This document shows, in pieces, positions 36,890-45,258 of a stretch of DNA of 64,000 nt; the first letter of the stretch is position 1; every line of letters begins with the position of its first letter. A program made the translations under genes and the position numbers. Source of the DNA: Anaerolineales bacterium (GTDB lineage: Bacteria; Chloroflexota; Anaerolineae; 4572-78; J111); NCBI GenBank assembly GCA_015075185.1, contig JABTUW010000003.1, positions 744,001 through 808,000 of the forward strand. The letters are read 5' to 3'. The notes under the pieces were generated by a model, which made no database searches, had not been told where the DNA came from, and saw only the letters and a list, made by a program, of their open reading frames with translations.

Positions 36890-37168
36890 TTATGCTTGGG
36901 CCGGCTCAAGCATCGTGTAGCTGAAGTATTGATGACCGTTGGCAATGAACTCTTTGCGGACGAGTTTCAATGCTTTGACCATCGCGCCGATTTTGCCGGT
37001 CTGCTTGATCGCGTCTTTGCCGGCGAGCTTCGTTTGCTCGAAGCCGGCTTGGGCGACGGTCGCCTTCATTGCATCGCCGTGAACGTCGAACAGGGTCACA
37101 ATGACGCAGCCATTGCTGTCTTTACCAAAGGCGATAACAACTTCGTTGCTGGGTTTCTGGACTGACAT
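36890..37168 (-). CDS. Hypothetical phage protein
   Basis: 92 residues: a beta-rich N-terminal half (EVVIAFGKDSNGCVIVTLFD) and a helical Lys-rich second half. It has a good GGAGA Shine-Dalgarno and the T-rich motif 31 bp upstream. No family recognised. Confidence 0.7.
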   Translation of the reverse strand: MSVQKPSNEVVIAFGKDSNGCVIVTLFDVHGDAMKATVAQAGFEQTKLAGKDAIKQTGKIGAMVKALKLVRKEFIANGHQYFSYTMLEPAQA

Positions 37169-37198
37169 TGGGAAATCTCCTTCGTGGGCTAAAGGTTA

Positions 37199-37222
37199 AT
37201 AAGAAAAACTTCACTGAAACCC
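37199..37222 (-). promoter_or_regulatory. T-rich upstream motif copy
   Basis: Read leftward: GGGTTTCAGTGAAGTTTTTC followed by TTATT, 31 bp before the start at 37168. Confidence 0.5.
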
Positions 37223-37257
37223 AACGTGGGGAGGGAGGGGTATCCCCCAGGCAGGGT

Positions 37258-37277
37258 TATAAGAAAAACTCTGCTAG
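37258..37277 (-). promoter_or_regulatory. T-rich upstream motif copy
   Basis: Read leftward: CTAGCAGAGTTTTTCTTATA, in the same gap. Confidence 0.4.
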
Positions 37278-37364
37278 GGGGGTAGTTCCTATTGGAGAAT
37301 TTCAACGTAGACCGTTAGCCGCTCACACTCCGGGGGTGTCCAAAAAACCTTGAGGGTCTCTCTC

Positions 37365-38075
37365 TTAGACCCGCTCCAGCAGGTAGCGGGTGCAGGTGAT
37401 GGACTTGGGCGCGGCGGCATTTTGGGTCAGCTCGGCCTCCTTGATGTCGTAGGCGTTACGCAGCCAGGCGTATTTGTTGGGCAGTTTGTCCCACCAGTAA
37501 CCTGGTTCACCTGGCAGCAGCACGGCTACTCGGTTGCCGACAATGGTCCGCTCGGCGATCCGCTCCAAGAATTCACCTTCCACTTTGCTAAAGCCCCACA
37601 GTTTGCCCATAGGGGGATTACACAGGACCTTATTGATTTGCAGGGGTAGGTTCAGCCCGTTGAGAAAATCGCCCTTTGTGATTGGAATCCCGACCGCCTC
37701 GGCGACCTGGACCAGCCAGTTCTGGCACTCGACGCTGACGATGCGCAGTTGCGGCTGGACCCGCCGGGCGGCGTCGTAGAGTGCGCCCAGGCCCAGGCCG
37801 GGGATCAGCAGGACATCCTCGGGCTGGAGCTTCAGCGAAGCGACCATTTTATCAGCCACGTGCCGCCAGGTGCAGTACAGCCCATCAAACGCGCCGACTT
37901 TCTTAGCGTGTTCGAGGTAGATGGCTGTGACCATCTCCAAGGTTGTGCCTTCAAAGGCGATTTGGGGATGGTCGCCGGTTTTGGCGTGGAGCTGCGCGGC
38001 CTCAACGAGTTTCTCGTAAGGACCGCCCCAGCCGGTGTTTCGTTTCAGCCAGGCAGGAATAGATTGTTTGGTCAT
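37365..38075 (-). CDS. Class I SAM-dependent methyltransferase-like protein
   Basis: 236 residues. A methyltransferase-type nucleotide site (LLIPGLGLGALYDAAR near residue 90) is followed by an acidic strand (LRIVSVECQN) and a catalytic-type NPPM motif at about residue 155. NPP(Y/F/M) motifs mark N6-adenine or related N-methyltransferases. It leads the leftward module and lies opposite the late module across a shared regulatory gap, so it may be an early-expressed protective methylase. Confidence 0.7.
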   Translation of the reverse strand: MTKQSIPAWLKRNTGWGGPYEKLVEAAQLHAKTGDHPQIAFEGTTLEMVTAIYLEHAKKVGAFDGLYCTWRHVADKMVASLKLQPEDVLLIPGLGLGALYDAARRVQPQLRIVSVECQNWLVQVAEAVGIPITKGDFLNGLNLPLQINKVLCNPPMGKLWGFSKVEGEFLERIAERTIVGNRVAVLLPGEPGYWWDKLPNKYAWLRNAYDIKEAELTQNAAAPKSITCTRYLLERV

Positions 38076-38128
38076 TGGTTATCTCCTTAATTTTCAAAAT
38101 TTTTTGTCATAGAGTGGTTGTAAAACAG

Positions 38129-38204
38129 GAGTAGGGAGTAGGAAGTAGGAAGTTAGGGAAAGAAAACCCTTACTCCCTACTCCTTACTCCTTACTCCCTA
38201 CTTG
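38129..38204. repeat. Imperfect inverted repeat of GTAGG/CCTAC units
   Basis: Tandem GGAGTAGGGAGTAGGAAGTA units face CCCTACTCCTTACTCCTTAC units across a short AT-rich centre, giving a long hairpin between the divergent genes at 38075 and 38221. The repeat is low-complexity and could be a regulatory or REP-like structure. Confidence 0.6.
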
Positions 38205-38220
38205 CGAAAGGAACTGCTTT

Positions 38221-38619
38221 ATGGCTACTACTATCACTGTTACTTCTGGGGTTAAGATTGTGGACGGCGGGGTGACTGTCGTGGACCGGGAATTTGTCTC
38301 GGAGTACGAGATCACCGGCAAGGTGGAAGGCGACTACTGGCTGGATGCTTCCAGCAGCAGCTTCACCCTCTGTGTCAAGGGAACCAACGTCGCTACCCCG
38401 GTTATTGTGGACCCGTTCGTGGTCGGCTTGACCACTATTCGCGGTATCGCGATCCAGAGCGAGATCAACCTGGAACTGGTCATTGATGGCGCGGCCACGC
38501 CCATCAAGATGGCCGAAGGGAATATGTGCATCGCCCAGGCCGAGATGCAGACGATCAAAATTAGCAAAGACGACACTCGTACCGGCTCGGTGGCCTTTGT
38601 GGTTTGGGGGGATAGATAA
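38221..38619 (+). CDS. Hypothetical late phage protein
   Basis: 132 residues, almost all beta strands (ITVTSGVKIVDGGVTVVDRE; TGSVAFVVWGD), suggesting a virion decoration or fibre-like fold. It is first of the rightward late module, with an AAAGGAA Shine-Dalgarno, and overlaps the next gene by one base. No family recognised. Confidence 0.7.
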   Translation: MATTITVTSGVKIVDGGVTVVDREFVSEYEITGKVEGDYWLDASSSSFTLCVKGTNVATPVIVDPFVVGLTTIRGIAIQSEINLELVIDGAATPIKMAEGNMCIAQAEMQTIKISKDDTRTGSVAFVVWGDR

Positions 38620-38924
38620 TGCTGCCCTACTACTCTGACGCGACGATGTGGGGACCGCAAGGCGATCCGAACGCGGAGCGCCCTCGTCTGAAGCCTGGCG
38701 ACCGGCTGACCGATGGCCGGGTGTTTATGGGGGACAATCCCGAAGCGGCCTTGTTAGCGGAACTGGTGCGGGTTGAGGATGCGCTGCACCCGTTGGAAGC
38801 TAAACGGAATGAACTACTGGCCAAGTTGCACGAGCTGGACCCGCAGAAGTACGGTGAGATGATTACCGGCGTAACCGCCGAAACCGCACCAACAACCTCC
38901 AAAAAGAAGGCCAGTCGTGCCTAG
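38619..38924 (+). CDS. Hypothetical late phage protein
   Basis: 101 residues: an N-terminal loop region with GDRLTDGRVFMGDNPEAALL, then a helical EDALHPLEAKRNELLAKLHE, then a Ser/Lys-rich tail. It overlaps the next GTG start by 8 bp. No family recognised. Confidence 0.65.
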   Translation: MLPYYSDATMWGPQGDPNAERPRLKPGDRLTDGRVFMGDNPEAALLAELVRVEDALHPLEAKRNELLAKLHELDPQKYGEMITGVTAETAPTTSKKKASRA

Positions 38925-39345
38925 ACAGAACGTTTCCCGCACCATGCAGAGCTATCTCCAGATGCTCAGCGAGCAGTTGCGCCACTACGCCACCTTGCGC
39001 CTGTTCGACGGTATCGAAGTGGCCGGAGCCGGCAAGCTCTGCCTCGACGCCCAGGTTCCGGCGCTGCTCTCCGATGAGGCGGAATGCGTCTGCGCCCTGG
39101 TCGTCTACGTCTCGTTCTGTAAAGAAGGGGTGTACGGGCGGGAACTGCTCTACTTTGAAAGTCATTACGATCCCAACGAAGTCTTGGCACTTGGGCCGGC
39201 CCGTTGGGGCCAGATGGCCGATCTCCTGGCTTACCAGCTCGTCAGCCAGCTCGTTCAGTGGAAAAATGACCATAAGATGGTCGCCTTTAGCTACCTGGCG
39301 CCCACCACCGGCCTCAAGCCTGACCGGCAGAGGTTTTATCTCTAG
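38917..39345 (+). CDS. Hypothetical late phage protein
   Basis: 142 residues from a GTG at 38917. It is mixed alpha/beta with ECVCALVVYVSFCKEGVYGR and a Trp-rich C-terminal part. It lies immediately before the large terminase, where a small terminase or another packaging accessory is often found, but there is no recognisable helix-turn-helix. Confidence 0.6.
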   Translation: MPRQNVSRTMQSYLQMLSEQLRHYATLRLFDGIEVAGAGKLCLDAQVPALLSDEAECVCALVVYVSFCKEGVYGRELLYFESHYDPNEVLALGPARWGQMADLLAYQLVSQLVQWKNDHKMVAFSYLAPTTGLKPDRQRFYL

Positions 39346-39347
39346 GA

Positions 39348-39363
39348 TTCCCCAATTGGGGAA
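39348..39363. repeat. Backbone palindrome copy 6
   Basis: TTCCCCAATTGGGGAA, ending ten bases before the terminase start, where it could occlude the ribosome-binding region or act on a promoter. Confidence 0.9.
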
Positions 39364-39372
39364 ACTCGCTTA

Positions 39373-40934
39373 TGCCCCGACCGTACCAGTTGACTCCCGC
39401 TGACATCAGAATCTTCAAACGCGCATGCAATCCTGCCGATGGCATCGGGATCAACTGGTTCATCAGCATTACTTTGGCGGTCGGGAGCTGCGCGAATGGC
39501 AGTTCTACTGGCACCACGCCGCCCAGACTCAACCGAGTTGTGTAGGCGACCAGCCGGACGGCAAAACAGTGGGCGCGGGCCTCAGAGCTATGCGGCATTC
39601 GGCGGCGATGACCCCAGGCTACGAGTATATGAACGTGGCTCCGACCGCCTGGCAATCGGCCCTCAGTACCGGGCTTATCCTGGCCGAAGCGGCGGATAAG
39701 CCCTTTGAGAAGTTCATCTACAAGGTACGCCGAGCGGCCCTATCCCCGGATCATTTTGAAGCACAACGGCATCGGTGAATCAACCCTTTGGTTTATGAGC
39801 GCTGCCGATGACGCCGAGCGGATTCAGGGGGTCAGCCTCGACGCTGCCAATGTGGACGAATGTGGGGTGTTGATTGATGGAAGCTGGCTTTTGACGATGC
39901 TCATCAGCCGCCTGCGCGGCACAGTAAATATGAAGAATGGCCGCGAGCGGCCCCGGCAGCGCCGGCTCTCCTGCATCACGGCCAACTACGAAGTCGCGCC
40001 GCCCTGGTTGTGGGAGCGCATGGACCGGATGTTTGAGCAGCCGGACTATTTCCTCTCGATGGTCATCAAGTCCGAGGATAACCTGAGCAAAGAGGATATT
40101 GACTCGTTCAAGCTGGTCATCCCCAAGGACCAGTGGGAGATGATGCTGGAGGGTAAGAAGCCCGAAGGGTCCGGCGAGCATTTTCACGTCAATTCGGTCA
40201 CGGCCTGTGAGGACTGGAGTCTTAACCGCCACGCCCAGTATCATCTACTGGAGAAGGAAGTGCCTACGCCGGAGTGGGCTTACGAGGAGAATCCCGGCGC
40301 GGGCTGCGTTCACTTCGAGATGCCCAGCGAGGCCAAAAAAGGCCGTAACTACCTGCTCATCGGCGATCCCGGCTCAGACAACCCGCCCCGGCGCAACGCC
40401 GGCGTGATCTGGGTGCTGGACATTACCGACTTTCCCAGGCAGCGGGCGACCCTGGTTTATTTCAAGTGGGTTTACGGCAACGGCACCTATGACAACTTTT
40501 TAGCCGCCTACGAGTACGCTTACCGCAAGTACCGGCCCCTGGACAGCCTGATCGATTCAACGGGGACGCAGAAACTCTGGAATGAGCAGGTTCTGCTCGA
40601 CCGGGGGATTGCCGCCGCCGGCATGAATTTCTCCGGCGACAAAAGGGGGATGCTGGTCGCGGCCATGCGCCTGGCCGAGCGCCAGCTTATCAGGTGGCCT
40701 TACATTCAGGGGATACGGGGGCAGCTCCTGACCTACAAACTGGCGGAGGACAATAAACTGCCCCAGGACATCGTGGCCGTGCTGATGATGGCCGCTTACT
40801 TCCTGCGCATGTACCAATGGGAGGAGTATGCCGAGGAACACCAGCCGGAAACGCCGGTGGTGATGGCTCCGGCCCACGACGCCCGCCAGGGGGTGCTGAC
40901 GCCCCGCACGGCGGGCCTGTACTTGCCAGGGTAG
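39373..40934 (+). CDS. terL: Phage terminase large subunit (two frame breaks)
   Basis: About 520 residues from the ATG at 39373. ATPase half: a degenerate Walker A (DQPDGKTVGAG), Walker B ANVDECG, and coupling motif CITANYE. Nuclease half: an acidic LIGDPGSDN strand, LIDSTGT, and a C-terminal QDIVAVLMMA Asp, the three positions expected for the RNase H-like nuclease. Single-base breaks lie near 39465 and 39730. The enzyme pumps and cuts phage DNA during packaging. Unusually, the portal gene does not follow; 12.7 kb of cargo intervenes. Confidence 0.85.
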
Positions 40935-41080
40935 ATGGGAAGCCAGGAATAAAACAAAGCCTCACCCTTCATGGCGCTATATTGATTCAACCATTTGGCA
41001 AATTGGATAATATTTGGAAGAAAATCGCCAGGTCTTTTCCTCCATTTGCTCTGATGCACGATTGTGCATATAATCTCATC

Positions 41081-41341
41081 GTGGATTACCAATGGGACGA
41101 GAACAAAGCCAAACGAACCTAAAAAAACATCGGATTGATTTTGCCGATGCCGTCACCGTCTTTAGCGATGATGCGGCGATTACGATTGAGGATGATGACC
41201 CTGATGAGGAGCGGTATGTAACCATTGGTTTGGATGCTTTGGGACGCTTACTGGTGGTCGTCTATACGTGGCGCAGCGAAAGTATCCGTCTTATCTCAGC
41301 CGGAAAGCTACTCGTCAGAGCGTAAACAATATGAAGGATGA
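41081..41341 (+). pseudogene. brnT: BrnT-type toxin, frameshifted
   Basis: About 87 residues: DYQWDENKAKRTNLKKHRID, then FADAVTVFSDDAAITIEDDD, then DEERYVTIGLDALGRLLVVV, and a basic end. This is the BrnT toxin pattern, an RNase of type II systems. Breaks occur near 41115 and 41305. The antitoxin gene follows with overlapping ATGA. Confidence 0.85.
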
Positions 41342-41613
41342 AAGAAAGAATATGATTTCAGTCAGGGCAAACGAGGTGCGATTGACCCCATCCCCTCAGG
41401 AAAACTCGGATAACGATCCGGCTTGATAATGATATTTTGGCTTGGTTTCGGCATCAAGTTCACCTTGCTGGAGGCGGTAATTATCAGACATTGATCAATG
41501 AGGCTTTGAAGGAGTATATCTTGAAGCGTCACGACGAGTCTATTGAGGAAGTAGTTCGGCGGGTCGTCCGAGAAGAGTTACAAAATGTGACCGAGCTACA
41601 AAAGGCTGCGTAG
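41339..41613 (+). pseudogene. brnA: BrnA-type antitoxin, frameshifted
   Basis: About 90 residues after correcting bases near 41350 and 41400. DFSQGKRGAIDPIPSGKTRI, then TIRLDNDILAWFRHQVHLAG, then GGNYQTLINEALKEYI, form the ribbon-helix-helix signature of BrnA, which binds BrnT and represses the operon. A longer than usual C-terminal helix follows. Confidence 0.85.
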
Positions 41614-41720
41614 GAAGGTATCTTTCCACCGCGAAGGCCCGCATAACCAGGCGCTCCAGACGATTGAGGATCTTCTAAATTGGTGTTCACTATGTGTCTG
41701 AAAACCTTTAAAGTGCAGAG

Positions 41721-42590
41721 ATGTCTATTACAGAACAGGATATAAAAAACTCGTGGTTTCAAGTAGGCCAACGCTTTGCTAATGACAATCCAGCCTTTGT
41801 AAAACTTGGATCATGGGACCTTAAATTCCCGTCCCTGGCAGGTTCATCCATATGTGAATCCTGTTGCTCAACTCATAGAATATTTGCGCTCTTTAATGGA
41901 TGTTTGTCAGCAATCTTTATATTCAATAGAGCAGATTAACGAACTTCGTGATAAAGAACAAGGTAACATTAACACTTGGTATGTCTCGTTCCATTTCTAC
42001 AACTTTATTGCTCGTAAAAAACCGCCACAGATTTGCTAGCGCTTCTCATTAGACACATCTTTGCCATTGATGAAACTAAATTAAAAGATGAAGATTGTTC
42101 GCTGCATAAACCTAGAATAATAGGTATTTTACGAAACTATAACCCCACCCCCTCGAAAAAAGATTTGGCTGATACCTTTGACGATGCCAAGGAAAAATGG
42201 ATAGAAAAGTTCTATCCATTGCGAAATTTTGTCGTCCACCAGCCGGGTTTTCTATTTACTGGCCCGCCGTATAACACAATTCACCCAGCAGGTAGCCATA
42301 TTTATGTGCCTTTTCCCTATAAAAACGTGAACTCTTCAATAACATTTGACTGGCTGCACCCTCTTGATGCTCTAAAACCACTAGCTGATGCAGGGGAACC
42401 TCTGAGCGTATTTCTTCGGCAGATAGAATCAACATCTCTAAACCGTACAAACAACCTAATGATTGAGCCGCTTACATTGTGCGAAGAAATCTGGATAAAA
42501 TTAAGCCAGCTAATAGATAAAGTAATTACTCAGTGCCATCCTCAAATACTTACTTTTATGATTGATAATGAGGATATTGGAAAGCCATAG
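41721..42590 (+). pseudogene. Cassette-encoded HEPN-like protein, frameshifted
   Basis: About 288 residues in three frame pieces, AT-rich. Helical N-terminal half (AQLIEYLRSLMDVCQQSLYS) and a second half with ALLIRHIFAIDETKL and PLRNFVVHQPG. The latter holds an R-x4-H motif (RNFVVH) as in HEPN RNases, common in toxin and defence systems. It is followed 57 bp later by attC-like site 3, so it is the gene of a mobile cassette. The HEPN call is by motif only. Confidence 0.5.
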
Positions 42591-42646
42591 TTATATCAAG
42601 TTGCTTCGGTTACCGCTGCCTTTCATAAACTCAACTCTGATCTTCT

Positions 42647-42767
42647 GGCTAACAAGTGCATGTTGCCGACGCCACGAGCTCGGTTTTTATTGAAGGCGTC
42701 CTATACACTTTGAGGCTGTCTCTAGTTTAGGGTTTCGTGGGCGCGACTAATGCGCCGGGCGTTGGGC
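42647..42767 (+). repeat. attC-like cassette recombination site 3
   Basis: 121 bp from GGCTAAC to a canonical GTTGGGC R' box. Its central part is closely similar to site 2 at 28156, in opposite genomic orientation (shared GCCGACGCCACGAGCTCG and TCGTGGGCGCG). The arms pair with bulges. Confidence 0.8.
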
Positions 42768-42815
42768 TGCTCACAGAATCATGCAAAACTTCCGTAACTC
42801 AATAAGGCATTACTA

Positions 42816-43541
42816 ATGCACATACTTGAAAGCATATGGACTGATATTCGCAATGGTGAAAATATAGATTTGTACCTCACCGTTCTCATTGCCCTTGGAG
42901 TTGCCGCACTCAGTTTGCTGGGTATCAATGTCTCATCCTTCATCGCACCGCTTACATTAGCGATTCTTGGACTGCTTGCAATATCAAATTTGGTTAATCG
43001 ACACCATCTTGAAAAGATCGTGCAAAAACAAGCGCAGTCCATTACTGGCTTTTTCTCGAATGAGTATCCACCAGACTTCAATGCTCAATTGGAGTCTGGA
43101 AAAGAAGTTTGGTTGGTTGGTGTAACTTTGAACCGAACCATCAAAAATAACTATATAAAGTTAGAAGAAAAACTCCAGCAGGGACATACTCTTAAAATTC
43201 TTCTTGTTAATCCAACTGGTGCCCCAATAGGACTGGCCGCTAGTCGGAATTACGCACAAGTTAATCGGGATCCAGAAATAAAGATAGCGGAGATAAAAGC
43301 GACACTACAGCTATTCTGTAGTCTGAAAAAGATTAGTCCTGACAAGATAGAGATTCGTACAGTAGAGAATCCATTATCATATGGGGCAACGTGCATAAAT
43401 CCAGACTCGGCTACAGGTGTCCTCTACTTAGATCATTATCCATTTAGAACCGCTTCTGACTCAATCCCTAAGTTCACGCTCCGAGCAAGCGATGGTTATT
43501 GGTACGATTTTTTAAAAGGGAATTCTTGCCTTGTGGAATAG
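42816..43541 (+). CDS. Cassette-encoded membrane protein with PLD-like domain
   Basis: 241 residues. Two adjacent hydrophobic segments (about residues 19-37 and 41-60) are followed by a soluble domain starting SGKEVWLVGVTLNRTIKNNY and KILLVNPTGAP, which resembles membrane-linked phospholipase-D-like or nucleotide-sensing effector domains. No HKD motif is seen. AT-rich; flanked by attC-like sites 3 and 4, so it is a complete intact cassette gene. Confidence 0.6.
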   Translation: MHILESIWTDIRNGENIDLYLTVLIALGVAALSLLGINVSSFIAPLTLAILGLLAISNLVNRHHLEKIVQKQAQSITGFFSNEYPPDFNAQLESGKEVWLVGVTLNRTIKNNYIKLEEKLQQGHTLKILLVNPTGAPIGLAASRNYAQVNRDPEIKIAEIKATLQLFCSLKKISPDKIEIRTVENPLSYGATCINPDSATGVLYLDHYPFRTASDSIPKFTLRASDGYWYDFLKGNSCLVE

Positions 43542-43678
43542 TGGGATTGAATGGAGTTGTCTTGATATACCTAAAGCATAGTGGTTCGTTGCCCGCCACC
43601 CAGCGGGTAAGCAGGCTAATGTAAAACATATGGCAGCGTCGGTGGTATAATTAGTAGCGGTTTCAATCTGTCGTAGCC

Positions 43679-43800
43679 GTCCAACAACAAAGGCTTTAAG
43701 CTGATGCCGATACCTGCATTTTTTGGGGTTGATTTTGGCAATTAGAGGTAGAATTTAGGTAAGGTCTCTGTGAGTGCAGCTTAAGCCTTATGCGTTAGGC
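43679..43800 (+). repeat. attC-like cassette recombination site 4
   Basis: 122 bp. Both simple-site boxes are canonical: R'' GTCCAAC and R' GTTAGGC. Inner arms AAGGCTTTAAGC and GCTTAAGCCTT pair perfectly except for one bulged T, the extrahelical base typical of attC sites. The clearest of the four. Confidence 0.85.
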
Positions 43801-43825
43801 ATTTACCCCTTGGGCATCAATCCGA

Positions 43826-44110
43826 TTATCTAGATTCTTCTACTGGGGACGAACATAAATAACTTGCTCCAATAGGTTGAGAATTTCCTGATCTCTTAAA
43901 ACGCAATCCTTCCTCCAGTAATTTGATTTTTCTCGAATAACCCTCAGTCGTCAACGACGACCCCTTGGGATAAGTCAGAGTCAATCCCAATGCAGCCGCT
44001 TCTTCCTGGTCAATTTCCACAAAATAGTAAAACCGACCCAGCCGGCCTGCTCCACTCGCGGCAGCCAAACACCCGGCTCGATTTGGATATGTCGCTGAAA
44101 TTGTAGGCAA
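43826..44110 (-). CDS. Small hypothetical protein
   Basis: Up to 94 residues. The first part (MPTISATYPNRAGCLAAAS) may be out of frame; the convincing part is RFYYFVEIDQEEAAALGLTL onward, ending KIKLLEEGLRFKRSGN and a short tail. It lies behind the small gene at 44126, and the two may form one gene. No family recognised. Confidence 0.35.
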   Translation of the reverse strand: MPTISATYPNRAGCLAAASGAGRLGRFYYFVEIDQEEAAALGLTLTYPKGSSLTTEGYSRKIKLLEEGLRFKRSGNSQPIGASYLCSSPVEESR

Positions 44111-44125
44111 CGCTTAGCACGGTGC

Positions 44126-44248
44126 AGGAATTTCAGGTGTGACTGTGAAGGCTTCGCCAGTTTTGGGGTCAATATAGTCGAAGGGGACATAGCGAAAATA
44201 GAGCGCCTCGCCAATTTGATAGCGTGGTGCAACTCTAACATTGATTTT
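44126..44248 (-). pseudogene. Small hypothetical protein, frameshifted
   Basis: About 40 residues: VRVAPRYQIGEALYFRYVPF and DYIDPKTGEAFTVTPE. An AGGAG Shine-Dalgarno precedes an ATG near 44243 that is one base out of frame. It is coupled to the gene at 43826. Confidence 0.35.
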
Positions 44249-44260
44249 CTCCTGAAATAG

Positions 44261-44294
44261 ACCGCCCGCTGGATGACACCAGCGGGCGGTTTTC
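44261..44294 (+). terminator. Hairpin, likely bidirectional terminator
   Basis: Arms ACCGCCCGCTGG and CCAGCGGGCGGT around ATGACA, followed by TTTTC. It lies upstream of the leftward small genes. Confidence 0.6.
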
Positions 44295-44633
44295 AGTTCT
44301 GATAATTGCGATAAATACTTAACGTGGTTGGCTAGGGTTGGCGCCCGCTTTGATAGATTAAATTAATGTATGCGGATCGGGTTGGCAGGTCAGGCTTGGG
44401 CATTTCCCCACCGGGGAAGTGATCGGAGATCTTGACCCGAATGCGCAACAAAACCGCCCTCGAAAGAGGCGGTAGAGAGCGACATTACCTAAAAATGAGC
44501 AAAATTTGAGCATCTTTTGACCTGGAAGTGAATGCCAAAAGTATAGACTAAACCTGTCTAACAAAAACAAATGTCTCTTGTTCTCCCCAAAGTGGAGAAA
44601 GGAGACGCCTTTTGATGAAAGGAGATAGTACCA
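44295..44633. other. No gene supported
   Basis: An AT/GC-mixed stretch with a TTTCCCCACCGGGGAA-like imperfect palindrome near 44403 and the Shine-Dalgarno of the next rightward gene. No coding region is convincing. Confidence 0.35.
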
Positions 44634-44931
44634 ATGGCCGTTGTCGTTCACGTTCTACTCCGGGGGATTTCACCCGAGCAATTTGACCGCGTCAGAGCTG
44701 AGGTTGGCTATCTTGAGCGGGCAGCGATGGAGGCCATCCGCATGTGACCTGGTGGGAGGAAATGATTGCCACAATATTGACGCTTGAGAGCGAAGCCGCA
44801 TTCAATGCGTTTGGGGCCGATCGGCTTTGGGCCGGCCATGGCTAAGCTGGGGATAGGGGTTCAGCCCGAAGTGACGTTCCATCCAGCTCACGAGGTCTGC
44901 ACACCCAGGCCCGTTACGATAACCGAATAGC
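44634..44931 (+). pseudogene. Small alpha/beta-barrel-like protein, frameshifted
   Basis: About 99 residues: MAVVVHVLLRGISPEQFDRV, then HVTWWEG, then ESEAAFNAFGADRLGPAMAK and a beta-rich end VTFHPAHEV. This resembles the small dimeric ferredoxin-like or antibiotic-biosynthesis-monooxygenase fold common in soil and sludge bacteria. Three single-base breaks lie near 44725-44790. It has a GAAAGGAG Shine-Dalgarno. Confidence 0.5.
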
Positions 44932-44970
44932 AACCGGGTCTGCCACCTAAAATAGCCTCGCCAATAACAC

Positions 44971-44997
44971 AAAGCCCCTTCCGCGTGGAACGGGCTT
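44971..44997 (+). terminator. Hairpin with TTCCGCGTGGAA apex
   Basis: Arms AAGCCCCTTCC and GGAACGGGCTT. Like the hairpin at 6939-6969 it lies immediately upstream of the small-RNA promoter, so it belongs to the duplicated unit. Confidence 0.6.
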
Positions 44998-45002
44998 GAT
45001 GA

Positions 45003-45031
45003 TTGTCAATTCAATCCGGTTATGTTATACT
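45003..45031 (+). promoter_or_regulatory. Sigma70-type promoter of the right small RNA
   Basis: -35 TTGTCA, a 17-bp spacer, -10 TATACT. Confidence 0.7.
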
Positions 45032-45037
45032 GGCAAT

Positions 45038-45151
45038 GAAAAGCCCCGCTCGCGACGGGAGAACCGGTCCGGATCAGGTGAGCAACCACCAGCCCGGTTT
45101 GTCGTGCTATGGTAGCATGCTGCGCCGCCTGGGCAAAAAGGCGGCGCTTTT
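45038..45151 (+). ncRNA. Putative structured small RNA, right copy
   Basis: ~114 nt from the predicted start to the T-run of an intrinsic terminator (arms GCGCCGCC/GGCGGCGC, 45122-45147). It shares CCGGATCAGGTGA, the CCGGTTTGT segment and ATGGTAGCAT with the left copy at 6775-6893. The connecting stem here is AACCGG...CCGGTT instead of GGCTTGG...CCAAGCC, a compensatory-looking change. It has no open frame of note, and its class is unknown. Confidence 0.6.
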
Positions 45152-45258
45152 GCCTGGCTTTCAGTCCTCAGTCGCCACGCCAAGGGTTGCTCTCACCGAC
45201 TCCAAACCCCAGATGTGTACTGACAGAACCACAAACAGAAGAGGCAAACTGAGAAATT

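Larger units (their letters stand above)
37169..37364. other. Intergenic region with two T-rich motif copies
   Basis: Motif copies at 37199-37222 and 37258-37277, each reading TTTTTCTTAT leftward, separated by G/C-rich runs. No gene. Confidence 0.45.

Noticed and set aside
44403..44418. Ninth palindrome copy in the cargo
   Set aside because: TTTCCCCACCGGGGAA differs from the consensus in the central AATT, and no gene start follows closely.
44358..44651. 97-codon leftward frame
   Set aside because: It has no ribosome-binding site, an unusual composition, and spans the start of a better-supported rightward gene.
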